From: Gordonia amarae NBRC 15530
GTDB taxonomy: Bacteria > Actinomycetota > Actinomycetes > Mycobacteriales > Mycobacteriaceae
NCBI RefSeq assembly: GCF_000241345.1
Contig: NZ_BAED01000033.1
Coordinates: 62,001-126,000 of the forward strand
Direction: 5' to 3'
DNA: 64,000 nucleotides
A model generated the notes under the pieces. It had not been told where the DNA came from. It did no database searches and was given only the letters and a program-made list of their open reading frames with translations. The position numbers and the translations under genes were made by a program. Below, one piece after another: positions 8,977 through 18,219 of this stretch; the stretch's first letter is position 1; the number at the start of each line of letters is the position of its first letter.

Positions 8977-11900
8977 GACGGATCCGTGTCAGGTGCCCCG
9001 GGTTCCGGGCCTGCATCGGCGGCGTCCGGTGGACTCGTCGCCACCTGCACCATCTCGGTGGGCCGGTTCCGGGACACCAGTTCGCCGCGGCCGGGCACCA
9101 GGGTCCGCATCCGCGACCGGCCGACGATGAACCCCTCCTCCCGGTCGCCGCTCATCAGCAGCACATCGCACGACAGTTCCCGCAGCCGCGTGATCAACGG
9201 GTCGTACAGCGCACGGCCCACACCGCCGGAGCGTCGGGTCAGCACAATCCGCAGACCCACATCGCGGGCATTCGCGGCCACGTCGAGCATCGCCAGCAGC
9301 GGGTTGGCGGTGGCCGTGGCCACCATGTCGTAGTCGTCGACGATCAGGTACACGTCCGGTCCCGACCACCAGCTGCGATCCCGCAACTGCTGCGGGGTGA
9401 CGTCCTCCGGTGGCATCCGCCCGGTCAGATACGTGGCCAGCTGGGCCAGCATCGTGGTCGCGGTCTGCGCTGACGACGCCGAGCCCGCGAGATAGTCGTC
9501 GTCGACGACACCCAGCAGCGTGCGCCGGTAGTCGACGAGCACGATCTTGAGCTGCTCCGGTGTGGCCCCGGCGATCAGCCCGCGGATGAGGGTGCGCAGC
9601 AGGGTCGTCTTGCCGTGTTCGATATCGGCGAACGCCATCAGATGTGGTTGCCCGCCGAAGTCATGGATGACCGGCGCCAGTTCGGATTCGCCGATGCCGA
9701 TCGCCACCTGACCCGGGCCGAGGGTGAGTTGCGCGGCTTCCACCGCCTCGGCGAGTTCCGTGGTCGTGATCGACATACCCAGCCTGCGCACCGGTGGCGC
9801 CGCCCGTTCGGGGAAGCGGGCACCGATCTGGGCCACCGAGGCGGCCACCGCCCGCGCCAGATCCTCTGTCGCCGCGGACATGTCGAGTCTCGGGAGGGCG
9901 ATCAGCATGTGCAGCTCGCCCGGTGAGACACCCCGGCCCGGACGGTCCTGCGGCACCAGGGCCGCGGCGCGGCGGCCGAGTTCGGAGTCGATGGGGTCGC
10001 CGAGCCGCAGTTCGATACGGGTGCCGAGCAGATCCTTGATCGCGGGCCGGACCTCGGCCCAGCGGGTGGCGGTGACGATCACGTGGACGCCGTACGACAG
10101 GCCCTGCGACACGATGGCGGTGAACGTCTCCTCCAGCGATTCCAGATCGCCCCGCAATACCGAGATACCGTCGAGCACCAGGAAGACATCGCCGTGCCTG
10201 TCGTCGGCGAGATCGTCGCCGGGCGGAACGTCACCGGTCCGGAACCAATCGGCGCGGCGGGCGCGGTAGTCACGCATCGATTCGATGCCGTGCCGGGCGA
10301 AGCGCGCCTCCCGCGCGCGGACGATCCCGGCGACCTCGGCGATGGTGCGGCGAACCCCGTCCATGTCGCCGCGACCGCACACCGATCCGACGTGCGGGAG
10401 TCCGGCGAGACCGGCAAGGCTGCCGCCACCGAAGTCCAGGCAATAGAACTGGACCTGTTCCGGCGTGTGGGTGGCCGCGGCGGTCAGCACGATGGTGCGC
10501 ACCGTCGTCGACTTGCCGGACTGGGGCCCGCCCGCGATGGCCACGTTGCCCGACGCCCCCGCCAGGTCGATCACCAGCGGATCGCGCCGCTGATCGGCGG
10601 GTCGGTCGACGATGCCGATCGCGAGCCGGAGCGTGCCCACGGCGGCACCGTCGGTGAGTTCACCGACGGTGGGCGATTCGTCGAGCGGCGGCAGCCATAC
10701 CTCGTGGGCGGGCAGTCCTTGTCCCTCGATCCGCCCGAGCATCGTCTGTAGCAGCGACACCGTCGGCGGGGCCGGTTGCCCCGGAGGCACAGGTTGTGTG
10801 AGGAGCGGCCCATCGGGAACCGGCTCCTCGTCGAGCAGCGCCTGTGCACGATCGAGCAGCGACGGCCGTGCCGGCCTGCTCTCCGGAACCGCATCCGCCG
10901 CCACAGGTTGCGCCACCACAGGTTGCGCACTGAACGGCACGATCGTCAGCGCGGCCGCCGGCCCCGGACCGCCGGCGCCGCCCTTACCGGCGGCGGGCGG
11001 TTCATAGGGGCCGGACACATAGCAGGCGTTGAAGCGGACCGGTTCGGCGGAATCACATTTGAGATAGCCCGAACCCGGAACGCTCGGCAGATGATACGCG
11101 TCGGGAACTCCGAGAACAGATCGGGATTCGTTGGCCGAGAAGGTCTTCAGACCGATCCGGTACGACAGGTGACTGTCGAGGCCGCGGAGCTTGCCCTCCT
11201 CCAGTCGCTGCGAGGCCAGCAGCAGGTGAATGTGCAGCGACCGCCCGAGCCTGCCGATGGCGACGAACAGTTCCGCGAAATCGGGTTTCTGGGACAGCAA
11301 TTCGGAGAACTCGTCGACGACGATGAACAACGCGGGCAGCGGGGCCAGATCCGCGCCGGCCAGCCGGGCCCGCTCGTAGTCGCCGACGTTCGCGAAGTTG
11401 CCCGCCGCCCGCAGGATCTCCTGCCTGCGGTTCATCTCCCCCGACAGTGCGTCCTTCATCCGGTCGACCATCGCGAGTTCCTGCTCGAGGTTGGTGATCA
11501 CCGCCGCGACATGCCGGGCGCGTTCGAGCCCGAGGAAGGTGGCACCGCCTTTGAAGTCGACGAGCACCAGGTTGAGTTCGGTCGGCGAGTGGGTGGCGAT
11601 CAGGGCCAGGACCAGGGTCCGCAGAAACTCCGACTTTCCCGATCCCGTTGCGCCCACGCATAATCCGTGCGGCCCCATCCCACCGTGGGCGCTCTCCTTG
11701 ATATCCAGTTCCACCCGGGCACCCGTGGGCGTCCAGCCGACCGGAACACGCAGACGGTCGCGGCCCGACCGCGTCCGCCACGCCACGGCCGGGTCGAAGG
11801 CACCGGCGTCGCGGATGCCCAGGAGCGCCGTCAGACCCGGATCGGTTGCCACGGCATCGGATTCGAGGGACACCAGGGACGCCGCGGTGGTCAGCCGGTA

Positions 11901-13115
11901 CCGGGCCAGCCGTCGGGCGGCCGCCTGCGCCTGGGCCACCGACAGGGTGTCCATGTCGGCGAACTCCTCCACCCCGGCGCTGCTGCGCGCCGAGATCCGG
12001 CCACCGGCCACCTTGAGGTGAAGTCCGCGTCGCACAGCCAGTTCCGTAGGGGTGCGAGAGATGTCGATGACGCTGACGCCGTCGACACCGGAATCGTCGG
12101 CGATGCGTTCCTCGCCGGTGACCCTGCCGTCGTCGATCACCACCACCAGATGCACCTGCCCGGCCACCGCAGGCGCCGACCGCGAGAACCGGGACCGGTC
12201 GCGCAGTTCGTCGGCGAGGGACTCCTCCAGTGCGGCCAGATCCGGATAGATCATCCGCACCGCACCCAGCGCGTCGGCATGCGACGGGTGTCCCACATGC
12301 GGTAGCCATTTGGCCCAGTCCCACTCCGGTCCGGACGGTTCGGCGGTGACCACGGCGATCCGCAGCTGATCGGGGGCGTGTGCCACGGCGAGGCTGATCA
12401 GCATGGCGCGCACCAGAGCCCGCGATTGCTGCGGCGGTCCGCCGACGGCCACCGCCGGAAAGCCGCGCAGCGAGATCGCAGTCGGCATGCCGTGCACCAC
12501 CGAGTGGGTGCGCACGAACCTGCGCAACGCCACCATCGACACCGGTTCCAGATCCTCGATCGGTCCCACCTCGGGGGGCATCAGTCGCAGCGCCAGCCGA
12601 TGTGCGCCGACGCCCACCCGTACATGGGCGAAATCATTGTCCCCCGAACGCCGTTCCCACATCCGGCGGGTGCCGATGATGTCCGGTGCGGTGGCCGGGT
12701 CCGGGTGACTCCAGGCCAGTGCCTCCCGCTGCTCGCGCGCACTGTCGCGGACCTGATTCCGCAGCTGGCCGAGGTACCGGAAGTAGTCCTTGCGTTCCTC
12801 GTTCAGTTCGGCCGCACGTTTGCCGCCGTTTCCCGAACGCCCGGCGGCGAACATGCCCACCATCGACATCAACATCATCATCGGGAACATCAGGAACAGC
12901 GGGTTGCTCATCATCTGTCGGCCGCCCGTCGCGAACATCAGCCCGACCATCCCGATGACCGCCACCACCATCACCACCGGCAGCAGCCGGGTCAGCAGGT
13001 TGCCGGGCACCGCGCGCGGAACCTCCGGGGGCGGCGACAACGTCAGCTCGCCGCCCGGCATCCGTGGCGGCGACACCCGGTTGCGCCGGACAAACCCCTC
13101 CGTTGTGACCACCAT
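8973..13115 (-). CDS. eccC4: ESX-4 secretion ATPase EccC
   Basis: The motor ATPase of the type VII secretion membrane complex, 1380 residues as one polypeptide. Two N-terminal transmembrane segments (about residues 38-90) precede three FtsK/SpoIIIE-like ATPase domains. P-loops are GATGSGKSEF (domain 1), GGPQSGKSTT (domain 2) and FADIEHGKTT (domain 3, lacking the first consensus Gly). Walker B strands are LNLVLVDFKGG, VQFYCLDFGGG and LKIVLVDYRRT. The start ATG at 13115 is preceded by a GGGGGGAA ribosome site; a longer open frame upstream has no comparable site. It is divergent from eccD and overlaps the Rv3446c-like gene by ATGA. Confidence 0.95.
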   Translation of the reverse strand: MVVTTEGFVRRNRVSPPRMPGGELTLSPPPEVPRAVPGNLLTRLLPVVMVVAVIGMVGLMFATGGRQMMSNPLFLMFPMMMLMSMVGMFAAGRSGNGGKRAAELNEERKDYFRYLGQLRNQVRDSAREQREALAWSHPDPATAPDIIGTRRMWERRSGDNDFAHVRVGVGAHRLALRLMPPEVGPIEDLEPVSMVALRRFVRTHSVVHGMPTAISLRGFPAVAVGGPPQQSRALVRAMLISLAVAHAPDQLRIAVVTAEPSGPEWDWAKWLPHVGHPSHADALGAVRMIYPDLAALEESLADELRDRSRFSRSAPAVAGQVHLVVVIDDGRVTGEERIADDSGVDGVSVIDISRTPTELAVRRGLHLKVAGGRISARSSAGVEEFADMDTLSVAQAQAAARRLARYRLTTAASLVSLESDAVATDPGLTALLGIRDAGAFDPAVAWRTRSGRDRLRVPVGWTPTGARVELDIKESAHGGMGPHGLCVGATGSGKSEFLRTLVLALIATHSPTELNLVLVDFKGGATFLGLERARHVAAVITNLEQELAMVDRMKDALSGEMNRRQEILRAAGNFANVGDYERARLAGADLAPLPALFIVVDEFSELLSQKPDFAELFVAIGRLGRSLHIHLLLASQRLEEGKLRGLDSHLSYRIGLKTFSANESRSVLGVPDAYHLPSVPGSGYLKCDSAEPVRFNACYVSGPYEPPAAGKGGAGGPGPAAALTIVPFSAQPVVAQPVAADAVPESRPARPSLLDRAQALLDEEPVPDGPLLTQPVPPGQPAPPTVSLLQTMLGRIEGQGLPAHEVWLPPLDESPTVGELTDGAAVGTLRLAIGIVDRPADQRRDPLVIDLAGASGNVAIAGGPQSGKSTTVRTIVLTAAATHTPEQVQFYCLDFGGGSLAGLAGLPHVGSVCGRGDMDGVRRTIAEVAGIVRAREARFARHGIESMRDYRARRADWFRTGDVPPGDDLADDRHGDVFLVLDGISVLRGDLESLEETFTAIVSQGLSYGVHVIVTATRWAEVRPAIKDLLGTRIELRLGDPIDSELGRRAAALVPQDRPGRGVSPGELHMLIALPRLDMSAATEDLARAVAASVAQIGARFPERAAPPVRRLGMSITTTELAEAVEAAQLTLGPGQVAIGIGESELAPVIHDFGGQPHLMAFADIEHGKTTLLRTLIRGLIAGATPEQLKIVLVDYRRTLLGVVDDDYLAGSASSAQTATTMLAQLATYLTGRMPPEDVTPQQLRDRSWWSGPDVYLIVDDYDMVATATANPLLAMLDVAANARDVGLRIVLTRRSGGVGRALYDPLITRLRELSCDVLLMSGDREEGFIVGRSRMRTLVPGRGELVSRNRPTEMVQVATSPPDAADAGPEPGAPDTDPS

Positions 13116-13244
13116 GCGACAGTTCCCCCCGTCTCCGCTGCATCCCCGCCCTGTGCATTCCGGGCTTGGCCTCGCGGGCTCCGATTGTGCACAATAGGCG
13201 CCAATCGGCCATCGTAGCCGCGCTTCTGGGGGGAAGGAACAGCG

Positions 13245-14756
13245 TTGTCCCAAGCCATTGTTCCGCCGGTGGATACCGGATCCATCACCGAACCGGAACT
13301 GGTCCGGGTCTCCGTCCTGGGTGGCAACACCCAGTTCGACGTGGGTCTGCCCGCCGGCGTTCCGATCGCGACTCTGATTCCGGAACTGTTGGTACACATA
13401 CGTTCTCGCGACAACGATCTGCTGCGCGGGGCGGGATCAGCGAGCGACGACGATGAGTCCGCATCGGCGCGGCCGCACCTGTGGACGCTGTCGATGGTCG
13501 GTGGTGAAGGCCTCGCCACGCACCTCTCGCTATCGGACGCAGGTGTTCGCGACGGTGAACTTCTGGTACTACAGTCCACACAATCCGGTTCGGCACCTCC
13601 GCTGTTCGATGACGTGATCGACGCAGTCGCCCGGCTCAGCGACGAACAGACCTCACAGTGGTCGGCCACGACGGCGCGCCACGCGGGCTACGTCGCCGTC
13701 GTCGCCGCTTCGACGCTCACCGCACTCGCCCTGCTGGTGGCCGACGGTCCCGGAACCACCTGGCCCCTGATCGTGGCGGCCGCGGCCGGTGCGGTGCTGA
13801 TCGTCGCCGGTGGTGTGGTGAGCCGGATCCACCACGACCCGGCCACCTCGGTGGCGCTGCTCTGCGCCGCGCTGCCGCAGGCGATGGCCACCGGGATGCT
13901 GATCGTCCCCGGCGTGGTGGGCAGGGCCGATCTCGGTTCGGGTTGCGTGGTGGCCCTGGTGACCGCGGTGGTGTCCTATCGCGTCACCGGGGCCGGGGCG
14001 TTGTGTCATTCAGCGGCCACCACGGCGTGCGTCATCGGCGGAAGTGCCTGCGGTGGTGCGTTGCTGACCGAGTCCGCGCCCGCATCCGCCGGTGCGGTGA
14101 CCGCCGCCTGCGGACTGGCCGTGATCGCCCTGGCTCCCCGGCTGACCATCGTCCTGGCCAAACTCCCGCTCCCACCGGTCCCGACGGCCGGCGGGGTGGG
14201 CGACCTCATCGACCACGAGCCGGCGCCGACGATCGAAGGAATCGGTGCGGTGGGGGCTATGACGCTGCCCGACGCCGGTACCCTCGAACGGCGGGCGGCT
14301 CTCGCCGACGCCTATCTGACGGGGATTCTCACCGGCGCGGCGCTGGTCACCGTTGCCGCGACACTGGTATCCGTGTCGTGGCATTCGCCGGCCACGGCCG
14401 GTCCCATTCCCGTCACCGTGCTGCTGGCCGCGGTGATCTGTGCTGTCCTCTGCCTGCGCGGCCGCTCACACGGCGGGCTGGCCCCGGCCGCAGTACTGAT
14501 CGGCGCCGGCACCCTCGCCTGGCTCGGGGTGCTCGCCGCGGTGCTGTTCGCCACCGGCCTGAACCCCGGCGGTGTCGTGACGGCCGGGCTGGTGACCGTC
14601 GTCGCGGCCGCCGCGATCGGTGTCGTCGCACCGCGACACGAGTTCTCGCCGGTGCTGCGGCGAGGCGCGGAACTCGGCGAGTACGCGCTGGTCGCCACCA
14701 TCGTTCCCCTCCTGCTGTGGATTCTCGATCTGTATCAGGTGGTGCGGAATCTGTGA
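13245..14756 (+). CDS. eccD4: ESX-4 integral membrane protein EccD
   Basis: Multi-spanning channel component of the type VII secretion complex, 503 residues. An N-terminal ubiquitin-like domain (about 1-110, LVRVSVLGGNTQFDVGLPAG onward) precedes about eleven hydrophobic helices, the usual EccD layout. The start is a TTG directly behind a strong GGGGGGAAGGAAC ribosome site. The stop overlaps the mycP GTG (GTGA). The 129 bp between the eccC and eccD starts must hold both divergent promoters. Confidence 0.95.
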   Translation: MSQAIVPPVDTGSITEPELVRVSVLGGNTQFDVGLPAGVPIATLIPELLVHIRSRDNDLLRGAGSASDDDESASARPHLWTLSMVGGEGLATHLSLSDAGVRDGELLVLQSTQSGSAPPLFDDVIDAVARLSDEQTSQWSATTARHAGYVAVVAASTLTALALLVADGPGTTWPLIVAAAAGAVLIVAGGVVSRIHHDPATSVALLCAALPQAMATGMLIVPGVVGRADLGSGCVVALVTAVVSYRVTGAGALCHSAATTACVIGGSACGGALLTESAPASAGAVTAACGLAVIALAPRLTIVLAKLPLPPVPTAGGVGDLIDHEPAPTIEGIGAVGAMTLPDAGTLERRAALADAYLTGILTGAALVTVAATLVSVSWHSPATAGPIPVTVLLAAVICAVLCLRGRSHGGLAPAAVLIGAGTLAWLGVLAAVLFATGLNPGGVVTAGLVTVVAAAAIGVVAPRHEFSPVLRRGAELGEYALVATIVPLLLWILDLYQVVRNL

Positions 14757-16195
14757 GCGGCACCGTGGGTGCCGTCGCCCGGCTCGTGCTGACCACCGCA
14801 CTGTTGCTGGCCACAACGCAATTCGTACCCGCGACGGCGGCCGCCATCGACCCGCCGACGGTGGACCGGCGCGTCCAGCCCAGGGCCACACCGATAGCGC
14901 CCAACGAGCCGACGCAGCGCCGCACCCTCTGCGCCCGCCCGATCACCGCCCGGCCGACCTCACCACCGGCCGCCCAGAAGCTGCTGAATCTTCCTGCCGC
15001 ATGGAAATTCTCACGGGGCGCGGGTCAGAAGGTCGCGGTCATCGACACCGGGGTGAGCCCGAACAAGCGGCTGACCAAGGTCATCGGCGGCGGTGACTAC
15101 GTCTCGTCGGGCAAAGGTCTCGACGACTGCGACGCGCACGGGACGCTGGTGGCCGGGATCATCGCCGCAACCCCCGATCCCGGCGACGGATTCGCCGGTG
15201 TCGCACCGGAAGCCACCATCATCGCCATCCGGCAGTCGAGCGGGGCGTACTCGCCCACGCGGGCCAAGACATCGGTCCGGAAGGGTGACGACGATGCCGC
15301 CGTCAGCACCGGCTACGGCACCGTCAGCACACTCGCCCGGGCGGTGGTACGAGCCGTCGACCTCGGCGCCACCGTCATCAACATCTCGGAGGTGGCGTGT
15401 GTGCCCGCCTCGGAGACGTTCGACGACCGGTCGCTCGGGGCGGCCGTCCGCTACGCCCACCGCAAGGATGTGGTCGTGGTGGCGGCGGCCGGCAATCTGT
15501 CGACGTCCTCGCAATGCCAGACCCAGAATCCCGCGCCGCCGGTCCCCGGCTACGGCTGGGACAACCGCGCGGCCTGGAAGTCGGTGGTCACAGTCGCCAG
15601 CCCCGCCTGGTACAGCCCGTACGTGCTCACCGTGGGAGCGGTGAAGTCCACCGACGGCTCCCCCGCCGACTTCAGCGTCCACGGACCGTGGGTGGGCGTG
15701 GCCGCACCGGGCACCGACATCGTCAGCCTCACCAACGCCACCCGCGGCCTCGCCGGTGCCTTCCGGTCCGATGACGGGTCGATTCCCGTCCAGGGCACCA
15801 GCTTCGCGGCGCCATATGTGGCCGGTACCGCGGCGCTGGTGCGCTCCCGCTTCCCACAGCTGTCGGCGGCACAGGTGATCGAACGCATCATGCGCACCGC
15901 CCACGGCAGCGGATCGGGACACGACGTGGCCGTCGGCTACGGCGTCGTCGACCCGGTGGCCGCGCTGACCACGGTGCTTCCCGACGAATCCGACGGCGGC
16001 GGCCTGTACACGGGCGGCCCGGTCGAGCCCAGGTCGATGCCGATCGCGGCGCCACCGACGATCGCGGAGCCGGACCACTCGCCCCGCGACCGTGCCCTGA
16101 TCTGCGCGGCGGTGGGCGCGGCGCTGGTCGTCGCGGTGCTGCTGCTGGCCCCGCCGAACCGGCGGGTGCGCCGGCTGCGACCCGACGAATACTGA
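14753..16195 (+). CDS. mycP4: ESX-4 mycosin, membrane-anchored subtilisin-like protease
   Basis: The 480-residue S8 serine protease of the type VII secretion system. A signal peptide (about 1-31), the catalytic triad Asp98 (VAVIDTG), His129 (CDAHGTLVAG) and Ser350 (GTSFAAPYVAG), oxyanion Asn248 (AAAGN) and a C-terminal transmembrane anchor (about 448-468) followed by Arg-rich residues are all visible. GTG start at 14753 overlaps the eccD stop. In M. tuberculosis eccB4 follows mycP4; here the next gene, 30 bp on and on the opposite strand, is a MaoC hydratase. Confidence 0.95.
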   Translation: MSGTVGAVARLVLTTALLLATTQFVPATAAAIDPPTVDRRVQPRATPIAPNEPTQRRTLCARPITARPTSPPAAQKLLNLPAAWKFSRGAGQKVAVIDTGVSPNKRLTKVIGGGDYVSSGKGLDDCDAHGTLVAGIIAATPDPGDGFAGVAPEATIIAIRQSSGAYSPTRAKTSVRKGDDDAAVSTGYGTVSTLARAVVRAVDLGATVINISEVACVPASETFDDRSLGAAVRYAHRKDVVVVAAAGNLSTSSQCQTQNPAPPVPGYGWDNRAAWKSVVTVASPAWYSPYVLTVGAVKSTDGSPADFSVHGPWVGVAAPGTDIVSLTNATRGLAGAFRSDDGSIPVQGTSFAAPYVAGTAALVRSRFPQLSAAQVIERIMRTAHGSGSGHDVAVGYGVVDPVAALTTVLPDESDGGGLYTGGPVEPRSMPIAAPPTIAEPDHSPRDRALICAAVGAALVVAVLLLAPPNRRVRRLRPDEY

Positions 16196-16225
16196 CGGAT
16201 CGGCAGCCGGTACCCGCCGGCCGTG

Positions 16226-17026
16226 TCAGGCGAACCGCGCGCGTCCGCCGGTCAGCACCGCCGAGTCCCCGACTGTTGTCTCGAACACGACAATGTCGCC
16301 GTCGGTCGCCGACGACACGGTCAGGCAGTCACCGGGCAGCACCGGCGCGGCCAGGCGTACCTCAAGTTCCACGAGATCGGCCGGATGAAAACCGTGCTGC
16401 TGCGCGATGATCCGGCTCGCGATACCCGCCGTGCACAGCCCGTGCAGGATCGGCCGGGCAAATCCGTTGGCCTCGGCGACCACCGGATCGATGTGGATCG
16501 GATGCCGGTCGCCGGTCAGTCGATAGAGCGCCGCCAGGTCGGGGCCGGTCGCGAAATCGGTGGCGGCGGTGAGTGCCGGACGTTCTCCGGCCGACGACGA
16601 TGGTCCCCGGTCGCCACCCCAGCCGCCGGTCCCGGGCAGGAAGATGCTGTAGGAGGCGGTGAAATACGGTGAGCTGACCTCGATCTCGACCATCGACGCC
16701 TTGCCCTTGTCGTAGACGGCGGCGATCTGGCCGGTCATCTGGACGGTACCGTCGGTCGGCAGCGGTTGATGCACGACAAGCCGCTGCGAGGCGTGCAGCG
16801 AGCGCTTGGGGTCGTAGGCGCCGAGCCGTCCCGCCGCTTCGACCGCCCACAGGCCCAGCGCGCACGCATAGGTGGGCAGTGCGCGCAGCTCCCGCTCATA
16901 GACCAGGTCGAGTTGTGTCGACGGCGCACCGAGGGCGAGCGCATACAGGATGATGTCGCGGTCGCCGATGGTCGCGGTGGACTCGCCGAGGTCCACCCCC
17001 TTCAGCTCAGGCAGTGCGATGCTCAT
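16226..17026 (-). CDS. MaoC-like (R)-specific enoyl-CoA hydratase
   Basis: A 266-residue double-hotdog hydratase-2 type protein that would hydrate trans-2-enoyl-CoA to (R)-3-hydroxyacyl-CoA. The C-terminal hotdog carries YRLTGDRHPIHIDPVVAEANGF followed by PILHGLCTAGIA; catalytic Asp and His are kept, while the usual Asn of DxNPxH is His. The N-terminal hotdog (to about residue 130) lacks these residues and probably binds substrate. It is the last gene of the minus-strand catabolic operon; its ATG overlaps the acyl-CoA dehydrogenase stop. The specific substrate is unknown. Confidence 0.88.
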   Translation of the reverse strand: MSIALPELKGVDLGESTATIGDRDIILYALALGAPSTQLDLVYERELRALPTYACALGLWAVEAAGRLGAYDPKRSLHASQRLVVHQPLPTDGTVQMTGQIAAVYDKGKASMVEIEVSSPYFTASYSIFLPGTGGWGGDRGPSSSAGERPALTAATDFATGPDLAALYRLTGDRHPIHIDPVVAEANGFARPILHGLCTAGIASRIIAQQHGFHPADLVELEVRLAAPVLPGDCLTVSSATDGDIVVFETTVGDSAVLTGGRARFA

Positions 17027-18210
17027 CGGTAGGCATCCTCTCCGGTGATGGCGCGGCCCAGCGCCAGTGTGTGGATCTCGTTGGTGCCCTCGTAGGTGTA
17101 CACCGATTCGAGGTTGGTCATGTGCCGGATCACGGGGTACTCCAGTGTGATCCCGTTCGCCCCCAGACTGTTCCGGGCTTCGCGGGCGACATCGATCGCC
17201 TGGCGGACGTTGTCGAGCTTCCCGAAGCTGACCTGCGCCGGGGTCAGCTGCCCGGCGTCCTTGAGCCGCCCCAGATGCATCGCGACCAGGGCTGAGCGGT
17301 TGACGCTGACCATCATCTCGACAAGCTTGCGCTGCACGAGCTGGAAACCGGCGATCGGTTTGCCGAACTGCTGACGCGTGATGCTGTAGTCCAGCGCCGC
17401 CTCGTAGCAGGCGCGGGCCGCGCCGACGACGCCGAACAGGATACCGAACCGCGCCTCGTTCAGGCACGACAGCGGACCCCGCAGACCCGACACACCGGGC
17501 AGCACGGCGGATTCGGGCAGCCGGACATTGTCCAGGACCAGCTCGGAGGTCACCGAGGCGCGCAACGACATCTTCTTGTGCAGATTGTTGGCGCTGAAAC
17601 CCGGTGTGTCCGTGGGGACGACGAACCCACGGACACCGCCGTCGGTCCGCGCCCAGACCACGGCCACATCGGCGATGCCGCCGTTGGTGATCCACATCTT
17701 GGTGCCGTTGAGGACCCAGTCGCCACCGTCCCGGCGCGCGTTGGTCCGCATGCTGCCGGGGTCCGAGCCCGAGTCGGGTTCGGTCAGCCCGAAGCATCCG
17801 ATGGCCTCGCCCGCGGCCATCCGCGGCAGCCATTCCTGTTTCTGTTCCTCGGAACCGAACGCGCGGATCGGGAACATCGCCAGTGATCCCTGCACGGAAA
17901 CGAAGCTGCGGAAGCCGGAGTCGCCGGCCTCCAGTTCCAGACAGGCCAGTCCGTAGCTCGTGGCGTTGGTGCCCGCGCACCCGTAGCCGTCCAGGTGCAT
18001 ACCGAGCAGCCCGAGAGAGCCCATCTCCTTGGCTAGTTCCCGGGGAAAGACGCCCTGATCGAACCAGTCGGCGATATCGGGTAGCACGCGGTCTGTCACG
18101 AAACGTCGCACGGTCTGCTGGATCTCGCGCTCCTCCTGGCCGATCAGCGTGCTGATCGCCAGCATGTCGCGCGGATTGTCGGAGCGGGTGGGATCGAGTG
18201 GGTCGCCCAT
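17023..18210 (-). CDS. Acyl-CoA dehydrogenase of the glutaryl-CoA dehydrogenase type
   Basis: A 395-residue FAD enzyme. It closely follows glutaryl-CoA dehydrogenase: GYGCAGTNATSYG, SGFRSFVSVQ (the Arg that binds the distal carboxylate in GCDH), CFGLTEPDSGSDP, and the catalytic-base region TYEGTNEIHTLALGRAITG with Glu374. This suggests dehydrogenation, with or without decarboxylation, of a dicarboxylyl-CoA such as glutaryl-CoA. It is not next to other lysine-degradation genes but inside the TetR-linked catabolic operon. Nine bases separate it from the crotonase gene upstream. Confidence 0.9.
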   Translation of the reverse strand: MGDPLDPTRSDNPRDMLAISTLIGQEEREIQQTVRRFVTDRVLPDIADWFDQGVFPRELAKEMGSLGLLGMHLDGYGCAGTNATSYGLACLELEAGDSGFRSFVSVQGSLAMFPIRAFGSEEQKQEWLPRMAAGEAIGCFGLTEPDSGSDPGSMRTNARRDGGDWVLNGTKMWITNGGIADVAVVWARTDGGVRGFVVPTDTPGFSANNLHKKMSLRASVTSELVLDNVRLPESAVLPGVSGLRGPLSCLNEARFGILFGVVGAARACYEAALDYSITRQQFGKPIAGFQLVQRKLVEMMVSVNRSALVAMHLGRLKDAGQLTPAQVSFGKLDNVRQAIDVAREARNSLGANGITLEYPVIRHMTNLESVYTYEGTNEIHTLALGRAITGEDAYR

Positions 18211-18219
18211 GATGAAGTC

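Noticed and set aside
13116..13397. N-terminal extension of EccC to residue 1474
   Set aside because: The extension overlaps the eccD start and promoter; ATG 13115 has the proper ribosome site and the protein then begins like other EccC proteins.
13658..14752. N-terminal extension of MycP through eccD
   Set aside because: The Arg-rich frame is a shadow of eccD; the signal peptide begins at GTG 14753, which overlaps the eccD stop.
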